Shown piece after piece: positions 1 through 6,819 of a stretch of DNA of 64,000 nt. The position numbers and the translations under genes were made by a program. The DNA is taken from positions 1 to 64,000 of the forward strand of contig JAEXAY010000005.1 in NCBI GenBank assembly GCA_023457895.1. Direction: 5' to 3'. The notes beneath the pieces were generated by a model. It saw only the letters and a program-made list of their open reading frames with translations. It was not told where the DNA came from and made no database searches. The stretch's first letter is position 1. The number at the start of each line of letters is the position of its first letter. The stretch is from Pseudomonadota bacterium (GTDB taxonomy: Bacteria; Pseudomonadota; Alphaproteobacteria; Sphingomonadales; Sphingomonadaceae).

Positions 1-1465
1 CCAGAATGGAGCGCGGCAGCCAGTTGGTGAATTTCGAAGCGAACGACCCCGAATGCCCGGTGTCGGAGCGATACGATGTTTCCTCGACCCGGTCTTCCGA
101 ATAGCGCAGTTCCTGGGAGAAGGTCAGGCCTTCCATCAGTTCAACCGATACCGAGCCAAAAGCGCCATAGGTCTTGAGCTTGCGCGACAGGGTATTGGGA
201 GCCTGAAACTGCTCAGGCCCGATTTGCGGGACCAGAAGATATTCCTCCGAGTTGAAATCCTCGGTGCGGAAATAGCCACCGATCAGCCATTGCAGCGGCC
301 CGTTTCCGCTCGACTGCAGGCGCAGTTCCTGGCTGAAATCATCCGAATCCGACGTTGTGAAGGAGCGGAAGGTTCCGAGCAGCGTATTGCCCGCGACCAA
401 GGGAGGATGGGCGGTAAAATCGCTGTCGCTGTCGGCAAAGGAATCATCTTTGCCATAGCTGCTGATCGAAGCCACACTGACGCTGCCGAAATCGTAATTG
501 AGGTGCAGCGTCGCGCGATAATTTTCCTGGTTTACGCCGGCATAATCGTCAGCATTGTGAGCGATCTGGGAAGGATCACCTTCAAGCACACCGACATACC
601 AGCGCTGGCTGGCGCGGGGACCGGTTTGCGTGTTGGTCGCGACTTGATGCCAGGCCGGCTGGCCCATATGGTCCTTGTTGTATGACAGTCGCAGATAGGC
701 CTCGCCGTCCGCGGCAATCCGCGCGCGCACCCCGGCCACAACCGCCGTGCTCTTTGAATCACCGGTGTCCTTGCCGGTCAGCCTGTTGTTATAGAAGCCG
801 TCAAATTGGCGCCGTTGAGCGGCCAGCGAGACAGCAAGGCCGTCGGTGATGGGACCGCTGACCCGGCCTTCGACGCGGTAAAGGCCGTATTGGGCAATCT
901 CACCGCCAACCTCGCCTTCGAAGGCATCCCAGTTGGGCCGTCGCGAAATATAGTTGATGGCTCCGGCCAGCACACCGCGCCCGAACTGGGTGCTCTGCGG
1001 CCCGCGGACAACCTCGATACGTTCGATGTCGAACGACTGGACGTTCACCCCGTTGGCGTTGCCGGTGTCCACGCCGTCGATGAAAATACCGACGGAAGCA
1101 CGAGCGCCGGTGCGGGGCGCGCCGATGCCACGGATGACCGGTACGCCGCCCCCAAGTCCGAGATTATTGGAATAGGAAAGGTTGGGCGTACGCTTTGCGA
1201 CATCCTCAAGGTCGGAAATGTCATAACGTTCAACCAGGGTGCGATCGAAAGCGGCAACCGAGATCGGCACATTCTGGAGCGTTTCGCTTCTTTTGCGCGC
1301 CGTGACGACAATGTCCTCCACGCCGTCACCTTCAACATCGCCACTGACCTCGGGCGTGTCCACGGTATCCTGCGCCGCAGCAGGAGCGTGCGTCATCATC
1401 AGCGCAATGGCGAGAGAGGAAACCAGCCTCGTTTTTCCATCGGCGAACATAATATTCTTCAGCAT
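1..1465 (-). CDS. TonB-dependent receptor, N-terminal 488 residues (partial)
   Basis: This is an outer-membrane receptor that would import a siderophore, sugar or other large substrate using TonB energy. The gene runs off the left edge, so only the N-terminal part is here. Residues 1-32 form a signal peptide ending APAAAQ. A TonB box, DIVVTA, sits at about residues 51-56, followed by the plug domain with NVPISVAAF, a GxPVIRGIGAP segment and the IERIEVVRGPQ motif; the visible rest is the start of the beta-barrel. The ATG at 1465 is the natural start because the signal peptide begins there. Upstream there is a possible promoter on the same strand (TTGTCC, 17 bases, CATATT, near 1520-1550). The substrate cannot be told from the sequence. 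No regulator lies beside it in the window. Confidence 0.93.
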   Translation of the reverse strand, partial: MLKNIMFADGKTRLVSSLAIALMMTHAPAAAQDTVDTPEVSGDVEGDGVEDIVVTARKRSETLQNVPISVAAFDRTLVERYDISDLEDVAKRTPNLSYSNNLGLGGGVPVIRGIGAPRTGARASVGIFIDGVDTGNANGVNVQSFDIERIEVVRGPQSTQFGRGVLAGAINYISRRPNWDAFEGEVGGEIAQYGLYRVEGRVSGPITDGLAVSLAAQRRQFDGFYNNRLTGKDTGDSKSTAVVAGVRARIAADGEAYLRLSYNKDHMGQPAWHQVATNTQTGPRASQRWYVGVLEGDPSQIAHNADDYAGVNQENYRATLHLNYDFGSVSVASISSYGKDDSFADSDSDFTAHPPLVAGNTLLGTFRSFTTSDSDDFSQELRLQSSGNGPLQWLIGGYFRTEDFNSEEYLLVPQIGPEQFQAPNTLSRKLKTYGAFGSVSVELMEGLTFSQELRYSEDRVEETSYRSDTGHSGSFASKFTNWLPRSIL

Positions 1466-1477
1466 GCTCCATCCCTT

Positions 1478-1495
1478 CGTGAATTTTTCTTCACG
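1478..1495. promoter_or_regulatory. Small inverted repeat in the receptor 5' leader
   Basis: CGTGAA at 1478-1483 and TTCACG at 1490-1495 form a 6-bp stem with a six-base loop, directly upstream of the ribosome binding region of the TonB receptor gene. It could be an operator or just a small leader hairpin. There is only one copy, so the call is weak. Confidence 0.25.
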
Positions 1496-1710
1496 CCATG
1501 CTGGAACCGAGCGCCCCAATCGATGTAAAAAATATGTTTTTTGCCCGCCAGCCGGACAACCGGGATGCTCCAGATCGTATTATTGCAACAGTTTTCTGGT
1601 AGGTCGCAGCGCTACATCGCTACCCCAGGCATCGCAGAGCAGCGTTTCTTACTCATGCGGCCTCACGATTGGTTGCGAGGCATATCCTCCCTTTACAGAC
1701 TTTCAGGCGC

Positions 1711-2280
1711 CTAGCCCGAAATAGCCATCAGCTGGGAGGGGAAATGATCGACCAGTTTTTGCGCCGATCTCCAATCTTCGCTCAACCATTTTACCTGTTC
1801 TCCCGGTCCAAGAATAACCGGCATGCTAAAAACACCCCGGTCGATCAGGGCACTATTCGCATCGGTGGTCGCAATTGCGAAAGCGGGATAATCGGTCGTA
1901 TCGCGCCAAGTTCCAGCAAAGGCGAAGATCGGATCTGCCTTGACGTGGCACTCGATTGCCTTGCCCTTTGCCCGCAGGGTGAAGCTGGTGGCGGGAACGA
2001 GGCAGCGCAGTCCAATGTGGCGCAGATTGCCGACCCAGAAAGGGCTTTCCAGGTTGCGTACGGTGAGAACGGCACCCGCTTGATTTCCGCCGGGACTGCG
2101 CGGCGGCGGAAACCCCCAGAAACAGGGTTTCAGCATGCGGCCCCCGCTCGCACCATTGACGATGACCGGAGCCGGGCTCAGCGCGTTGATCGTGCCTTCT
2201 TCCCACACATCCTTGCCGATGCTGGCGCGGAAATGTTCGCCAATGGCGCTGGCCGGTGCGTTGAGCTGATATTGGTGCAT
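1711..2280 (-). CDS. SRAP/YedK-fold protein with apparently lost active site
   Basis: The 189-residue protein matches the SRAP (SOS response-associated peptidase, YedK/HMCES) fold by its core motifs: CFWGF near the middle, RCLVPA followed by an F, AFAGTW, and MPVIL near the C-terminus. Active SRAP proteins need Cys2 (in MCGR), an Asn in the INAR motif, a Glu in the FYEW motif and a His in the IHDRMP motif. Here the N-terminus reads MHQYQL, the INAR region reads LTVRNLE, FYEW reads SFTLR, and IHDRMP reads DRGVFSMP, so all four positions look replaced. The start is the ATG at 2280, whose TGATG context overlaps the glpD stop, implying translational coupling. It probably cannot form the thiazolidine crosslink to abasic DNA known for the family. 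A TTG one codon upstream is an unlikely start. Confidence 0.75.
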   Translation of the reverse strand: MHQYQLNAPASAIGEHFRASIGKDVWEEGTINALSPAPVIVNGASGGRMLKPCFWGFPPPRSPGGNQAGAVLTVRNLESPFWVGNLRHIGLRCLVPATSFTLRAKGKAIECHVKADPIFAFAGTWRDTTDYPAFAIATTDANSALIDRGVFSMPVILGPGEQVKWLSEDWRSAQKLVDHFPSQLMAISG

Positions 2281-3752
2281 CAATTAAATTCCGCCGCAAA
2301 CCATTCCGCAAAAGCATCGCGTTCCGTCTGGCTCATGTGCAGACCGCACTTGGTCCGCCGCCACAATATATCTTCGGATGTGCGCGCAAATTCATGGGCG
2401 ACGAGATAGCGGACTTCAGCCTCCGTGAGGCCGCCGCCGAAATCCCGGCCGAGGCAAGCGGCGCTGCCGGCTACGCCAATAATCTGCGCAAGCTGTGTAC
2501 CATAACACCGGAATAACCTGCGGAGATACGCTGGTTCCAGTCCATCATAGCGCGCAATCCAGCGCTGCGCCTCGCCCTCCCTGTCCGCTGCATCGAAATC
2601 GCCGCCGGGAAGATGCGCATTTTCCGTCCACGGAAGCGCGTCGGACCGGTCAAGCAGCCCGGCAACGCGTTCCAGCACGGCTTCAGCGAGTTCGCGATAG
2701 GTCGTGATCTTTCCGCCGAAAATCGAAAGGATCGGAGCGCCGTCTTCATCGACCTGCAGCACGAAATCCCGCGTTACGGCGCTCGCATTGTCCGCATGGT
2801 CTTCATAAAGTGGCCGCACCCCCGCATAGCTCCATATGACATCGTCGGGCTGGATGCCGGCAAGGAAATAGCGGTTGGCGGCCGCGCAAAGATAACCGGT
2901 TTCATCCGCCGTGATCGCACTGCCATCCTCGACCGCCTGTACTGCCACTTCGGTCGTGCCAATCAGGGTGAATTGGTCTTCATAGGGAATGGCGAAGATA
3001 ATGCGGCCGTCATCCTGCTGGAACATATAGGCCCAATCGCCGTCATGAAGGCGCGGCACGACGATGTGGCTGCCCTTGACCAGCCGCACCCTCGCCGTCT
3101 CTCCCCTCCCCTTATATTGCGCTACAACCCTGTCAACAAACGGACCTGCCGCATTGACCACCATGCGCGCCACGACGCTAGAGCCATCTCCGAGCCGCGC
3201 TTCCCAATGGTCCGGCTGCCGGACGAGTGCTTCGCATGCCGTCCGCGTCCGCACCTCGCCGCCACGTGCGACACAATCCATTGCGTTCAAAACCACCAGC
3301 CGCGCATCGTCGACCCAGCAATCCGAATAGGCAAAACCTGTCACCAGATCGCGATGCAGCGGCGCGCCTTCCACCACATGTCGCAACCGCAAGGTCTCGG
3401 TCCCGGCAAGCAGTTCGCGCCTGCCAAGATGATCGTAGAGGAACAGCCCCAGCCGGAGCAGCCATGCGGGCCGCATCCCTTCCACCACCGGCAGGATGAA
3501 GCGCAGCGGCCAGATGATGTGCGGCGCCGCGCGCAGCAACACTTCACGCTCCCCCAATGCCTTGCGCACCAGCGCGAAATCATAATGTTCAAGATAGCGA
3601 AGTCCGCCGTGGATCAGCTTGGTCGACGCACTCGACGTATGGCCGGCGAGGTCGTCCTTTTCGACCAGCAGCACACGGAGGCCCCGCCCAGCGGCGGCGC
3701 GCGCGACGCCAGTGCCGTTGATCCCGCCGCCAATCACCAGAAGATCGTACAT
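2280..3752 (-). CDS. glpD: Aerobic glycerol-3-phosphate dehydrogenase
   Basis: This is an FAD-dependent enzyme that oxidises sn-glycerol 3-phosphate to dihydroxyacetone phosphate at the inner membrane and passes electrons to the quinone pool. The FAD-binding Rossmann motif GGGINGTG is at residues 8-15, followed by a conserved LIHGGLRYLEHYDF segment. A second DAO-family motif, FGGKITTYRELAE, lies near residue 350, and the C-terminal DAO_C domain completes a family-typical 490 residues. The ATG at 3752 is preferred over the GTG at 3758 because AAGGAG lies five bases before it. It is divergent from glpK across about 60 bp, so glycerol kinase product feeds straight into this enzyme. The downstream SRAP-like gene overlaps its stop codon. 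Confidence 0.95.
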   Translation of the reverse strand: MYDLLVIGGGINGTGVARAAAGRGLRVLLVEKDDLAGHTSSASTKLIHGGLRYLEHYDFALVRKALGEREVLLRAAPHIIWPLRFILPVVEGMRPAWLLRLGLFLYDHLGRRELLAGTETLRLRHVVEGAPLHRDLVTGFAYSDCWVDDARLVVLNAMDCVARGGEVRTRTACEALVRQPDHWEARLGDGSSVVARMVVNAAGPFVDRVVAQYKGRGETARVRLVKGSHIVVPRLHDGDWAYMFQQDDGRIIFAIPYEDQFTLIGTTEVAVQAVEDGSAITADETGYLCAAANRYFLAGIQPDDVIWSYAGVRPLYEDHADNASAVTRDFVLQVDEDGAPILSIFGGKITTYRELAEAVLERVAGLLDRSDALPWTENAHLPGGDFDAADREGEAQRWIARYDGLEPAYLRRLFRCYGTQLAQIIGVAGSAACLGRDFGGGLTEAEVRYLVAHEFARTSEDILWRRTKCGLHMSQTERDAFAEWFAAEFN

Positions 3753-3761
3753 CCGCACTCC

Positions 3762-3790
3762 TTGACGCGGGCCAGAGCGCGCGCTCTATT
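3762..3790 (+). promoter_or_regulatory. glpK promoter with internal 14-bp palindrome
   Basis: TTGACG at 3762-3767 and TCTATT at 3785-3790 are separated by exactly 17 bases, a good sigma-70-type promoter for glpK. The perfect palindrome AGAGCGCGCGCTCT at 3774-3787 fills the spacer and touches the -10 element. A repressor bound there would block RNA polymerase and, because the gap to glpD is only 60 bp, might also affect glpD. No GlpR-like gene lies nearby. The operator reading is inference. Confidence 0.5.
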
Positions 3791-3811
3791 CCCTCTCATA
3801 AGGGGATCAGG

Positions 3812-5293
3812 ATGGCTGACAAGAATCTTGGCAAGATTATCGTTCTCGATGAAGGCACCACTTCGACCCGCGCGATGCTGTTCAACGGCGACGGCAGGCT
3901 TCTCGGCAGCGCGCAGCGCGAACTCACGCAATATTATCCCGCGCCTGGGCTGGTGGAGCATGACGCTGCGGAAATATGGGACAAAAGCCTCGCCTGCCTC
4001 CTCGAAATGGTGGCGGTGGCGGGGGGCGCTGCCGCCGTTGCCGCAATCGGCATCACCAACCAGCGCGAAACGGTGGTGTTCTGGGATCGCGACAACGGCG
4101 AACCACTGGCCCGGGCGATCGTCTGGCAGGACCGGCGCACGGCTGACCTGTGCAGTCGCCTGAAAGACGCGGGCCACGAAGCAACGGTGCAGCAAAAGAC
4201 CGGCCTGCTGCTCGATCCTTATTTTTCCGGCAGCAAGATCGGCTGGGCCCTCGAACATTGGCCGGAACTGCGCGCCGCAGGATCAAGGCTGGCGGCGGGA
4301 ACGATCGATAGCTGGCTGGTGTTCAAGCTGACCGGCAGAGCCCGCCATCTGACCGATGCGTCGAACGCGGCGCGCACCGCGCTCATGAACATCGATACCG
4401 GCGCGTGGGACAGCGAGTTATGCGCACTGTTTGGCGTTCCGCAGGACATCCTCCCCGCGATCAGCGATTGCATCGGTAATCTCGGCCATACCGACCCCAA
4501 ACTCACCGGTTCAGCCATTCCGATTACCGGCATGGCGGGCGACCAGCAGGCCGCGACCATCGGCCAGACTTGCCTGGCACCGGGTCAGACGAAGGCAACC
4601 TTTGGAACCGGCGCCTTCATACTGACCAGCACCGGGCGCGAGCGGCCGCATTCAGCCAACCGCCTGCTCTCGACCATTCTCTATCAGCAGGATGGCGAGC
4701 GACGTTATGCGCTCGAAGGCTCGGTGTTCGTGGCCGGATCGCTTATCCAGTGGCTGCGGGACGGGCTGGGCATGATCGGATCGAGCGGGGAAACCGAAGC
4801 GCTCGCGCGTTCGGTCGATAATAATGGCGGGGTCACGCTGATCCCGGCGCTATCCGGTCTTGGTGCTCCTTGGTGGCGTTCGAACGTTTCCGCCAGCCTC
4901 AGCGGCATGAGCTTCGCAACGCGCAAGGCCCATATCGTGCGTGCGGCGCTGGAAGCGATGGCGCATCAGACGCATGACCTGCAACAGGCCTTTGCCGCCG
5001 ATGGCGCACAATGGGCGGAACTGCGCATCGATGGCGGAATGGCAGCCAATGACTGGATCGCGCAGGATCTGGCCGATATCCTCGATATCCGGGTCGAGCG
5101 CCCGGCCTTCGTTGAAACGACCGCACTCGGCGCGGCCATGCTCGCTGCGGTCGGCGCCGGGCTCTATCCGGACCTCGATGCAGCGACAGCGATGCGCGGC
5201 GATACGCGATCGTTCACGCCGAAAATGCCGACGGAAACGCGCCAGCAACGTCTCACCCAATGGCGCGGTGCGCTTGACCGGCTGCTCCTGTGA
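3812..5293 (+). CDS. glpK: Glycerol kinase
   Basis: The enzyme phosphorylates glycerol to glycerol 3-phosphate with ATP in the cytoplasm. The 493-residue length is typical. The FGGY-family phosphate-binding motif is LDEGTTSTRA near residues 12-21 (the E. coli enzyme has DQGTT here), followed by GITNQRETVVFWDR near residue 84 and IVWQDRRT near residue 108. The C-terminal half holds the FGTGAF and GALGAAMLA-type ATP-binding segments (TTALGAAMLAAVG). A strong ribosome binding site, AAGGGGATCAGG, precedes the ATG. It forms a divergent pair with glpD. No glpF facilitator gene is visible, so glycerol entry must be encoded elsewhere or be passive. Confidence 0.96.
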   Translation: MADKNLGKIIVLDEGTTSTRAMLFNGDGRLLGSAQRELTQYYPAPGLVEHDAAEIWDKSLACLLEMVAVAGGAAAVAAIGITNQRETVVFWDRDNGEPLARAIVWQDRRTADLCSRLKDAGHEATVQQKTGLLLDPYFSGSKIGWALEHWPELRAAGSRLAAGTIDSWLVFKLTGRARHLTDASNAARTALMNIDTGAWDSELCALFGVPQDILPAISDCIGNLGHTDPKLTGSAIPITGMAGDQQAATIGQTCLAPGQTKATFGTGAFILTSTGRERPHSANRLLSTILYQQDGERRYALEGSVFVAGSLIQWLRDGLGMIGSSGETEALARSVDNNGGVTLIPALSGLGAPWWRSNVSASLSGMSFATRKAHIVRAALEAMAHQTHDLQQAFAADGAQWAELRIDGGMAANDWIAQDLADILDIRVERPAFVETTALGAAMLAAVGAGLYPDLDAATAMRGDTRSFTPKMPTETRQQRLTQWRGALDRLLL

Positions 5294-5298
5294 CGTCC

Positions 5299-5328
5299 AA
5301 AAGAAAAGGGCGCCCGAAACGGACGCCC
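5299..5328 (-). terminator. Rho-independent terminator of rpmE
   Basis: GGGCG at 5308-5312 pairs with CGCCC at 5324-5328, and inside it CCG pairs with CGG around an AAA loop with one mismatch. On the minus strand the hairpin is followed by TTTTCTTTT, so it ends rpmE transcription. It sits 15 bases past the glpK stop and may also slow glpK transcription. Confidence 0.75.
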
Positions 5329-5356
5329 ATCCCTTTGCAATTGGAAAAAGCCGCGC

Positions 5357-5584
5357 TTACTTCTTGAGGGTAAGGCCACCGAAACGCTTGTTGAAGCGCG
5401 CCACCTGACCGCCCGAATCCATCAGGCGCTGGTTGCCGCCGGTCCAGGCCGGGTGCGAGGTCGGGTCGATGTCGAGTTGCAGCGTGTCGCCTTCCTTGCC
5501 CCAGGTGGATCGGGTTTCGAACACGGTGCCGTCGGTCATCTGGACCTTGATCATGTGATAATCGGGATGGGTTTCTTTTTTCAT
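5357..5584 (-). CDS. rpmE: 50S ribosomal protein L31
   Basis: This is a 75-residue large-subunit ribosomal protein. It begins MKKETHPDYHMIKVQMTDG and carries the L31 motif TSHPAWTG followed by a basic C-terminal tail ending in FGGLTLKK. It lacks the CxxC zinc-binding cysteines of zinc-dependent L31 and so is a zinc-independent form, which is common in this bacterial class. It has its own terminator. The 105-bp gap to fabZ suggests it may be read through from the long minus-strand block or use its own promoter. Confidence 0.95.
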   Translation of the reverse strand: MKKETHPDYHMIKVQMTDGTVFETRSTWGKEGDTLQLDIDPTSHPAWTGGNQRLMDSGGQVARFNKRFGGLTLKK

Positions 5585-5689
5585 GTCTTTAGCTCCATTG
5601 ATGGCTGGTTTCCGACCAGCCGGAAAAGCGAAGCCGCGCCCCTAACGTGGAGCGCGGCCAAAAGCAAGGAAATTCGCCTGAAATCGTGC

Positions 5690-6169
5690 CTATTCGGGGG
5701 CGTCCGCGATCATCGCGGTAAACTCGCACTCGGCGGCAAGTCCGTCCTCCAGTTCCGCCCGGCCGGCAAATTTGCACACGGTGCGCTTTTGCTGGAGGAT
5801 TTCAGCGTGAAGGTTGAGCAATACACCCGGTTCCACCGGCTTGCGGAACTTCGCGCCCTCGATCGCCATGAAATAAACGAGCTTGCCCGAATTGGCGAGG
5901 CCAAGCGATTCCACCGCGAGGACACCCGCCGCCTGTGCCAGCGCCTCGACGATGAGAACCCCCGGCATGATCGGACGGCCGGGGAAATGGCCCTGAAAGA
6001 AGGGCTCATTGATCGACACGGCCTTGATCGCATGGATGCTCTTGCCCGGCTCCATCGACACGACGCGATCGACCAGCAGCATCGGATAGCGATGCGGCAA
6101 CAACTGCATGACCCGCCGGATGTCCAGCGGGCCACGCGTTTCAGACGCGGCGTTTTCCCCTTCCGCCAT
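5690..6169 (-). CDS. fabZ: 3-hydroxyacyl-ACP dehydratase FabZ
   Basis: FabZ removes water from 3-hydroxyacyl-ACP in fatty-acid elongation and feeds lipid A and phospholipid synthesis. The hot-dog fold signatures are visible: LLPHRYPMLLVDRV near the start, then NEPFFQGHFPGRPIMPGVL with the catalytic His, and EALAQAAGVLA with the catalytic Glu. The chosen start is the ATG at 6169 (159 residues), five bases after the skp stop; the reading frame stays open upstream inside skp but that extension is not family-like. It is the last gene of the bamA-skp-fabZ group, a conserved order that links outer-membrane protein assembly with lipid A synthesis. Confidence 0.96.
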   Translation of the reverse strand: MAEGENAASETRGPLDIRRVMQLLPHRYPMLLVDRVVSMEPGKSIHAIKAVSINEPFFQGHFPGRPIMPGVLIVEALAQAAGVLAVESLGLANSGKLVYFMAIEGAKFRKPVEPGVLLNLHAEILQQKRTVCKFAGRAELEDGLAAECEFTAMIADAPE

Positions 6170-6174
6170 GTCGC

Positions 6175-6819
6175 TTAGCGTCCCCGGGGGGCGGGCCTGG
6201 CCGGAGCTGGTGCAGCGGCAGGAGCCTGTTGCTGCTGGCCCGGCTGCCATCCGGCCGGCGGAGTAACCGAAACGGTCGGAACCAGACGGCTGAGTTCCGC
6301 GCCGATATCCGACGAAATGTCGACATAGGGTTCGAAATAGGTCGTCGCCTGCGCGCTCAGGATGAGATCGACCTTCTTGCTCCGCATCACATTCTTGGTC
6401 GCTTCTTCAAGGCGCGGCGTCAACTGCGACTGGACATAAGCACCAGCCAGTTCAAGCGGACGGCGAATCGTTGCCAGTTCACGCTGCGCGGCCTGCTGTT
6501 TGGTCTGGAGCGCCTGTGCCGCGGCGTTGATGGTAGCCGGAACCTGCGGTTTTGCGTTGACTGCATTGTTATAAGCGGTTGCGAGCGGCTGAATTTCCGC
6601 GACCAGCGCCTGTTCGCGGGTGTTGGCCTGCTGGATCTGGGCCGCATAGGTTGTCTGGATCTGGCGCAGCGCATTCTTGTAGGTCGTCGACTGCTCGATC
6701 GCGGTGGGCGCATCGGCAACCGCCACGCCAACGCGCGACTGTGCGGCAGCGGGCGTTGCGACGGCAATCGAACCTGCCGCAACGGTAGCAAAAGCAATGG
6801 CTTTGAACATGGTTTTCAT
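6175..6819 (-). CDS. skp: OmpH/Skp-family periplasmic chaperone
   Basis: Skp holds unfolded outer-membrane proteins in the periplasm on their way to BamA. Residues 1-27 are a signal peptide (MKTMFKAIAF to TPAAAQ). The mature part has the helical, Gln- and Ala-rich OmpH profile (residues about 45-150) expected of the tentacle helices. It ends in a low-complexity tail rich in Pro, Ala and Gln (APAAAPAPARPAPRGR) that classical Skp lacks. The start overlaps the bamA stop as TGATG, so translation is coupled. The family assignment rests on the helical pattern and on position between bamA and fabZ. Confidence 0.9.
   Translation of the reverse strand: MKTMFKAIAFATVAAGSIAVATPAAAQSRVGVAVADAPTAIEQSTTYKNALRQIQTTYAAQIQQANTREQALVAEIQPLATAYNNAVNAKPQVPATINAAAQALQTKQQAAQRELATIRRPLELAGAYVQSQLTPRLEEATKNVMRSKKVDLILSAQATTYFEPYVDISSDIGAELSRLVPTVSVTPPAGWQPGQQQQAPAAAPAPARPAPRGR

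Noticed and set aside
2613..4163. A 516-residue plus-strand open frame crossing glpD and the start of glpK
   Set aside because: It overlaps two certain genes on the other strand or in another frame; it is a shadow.
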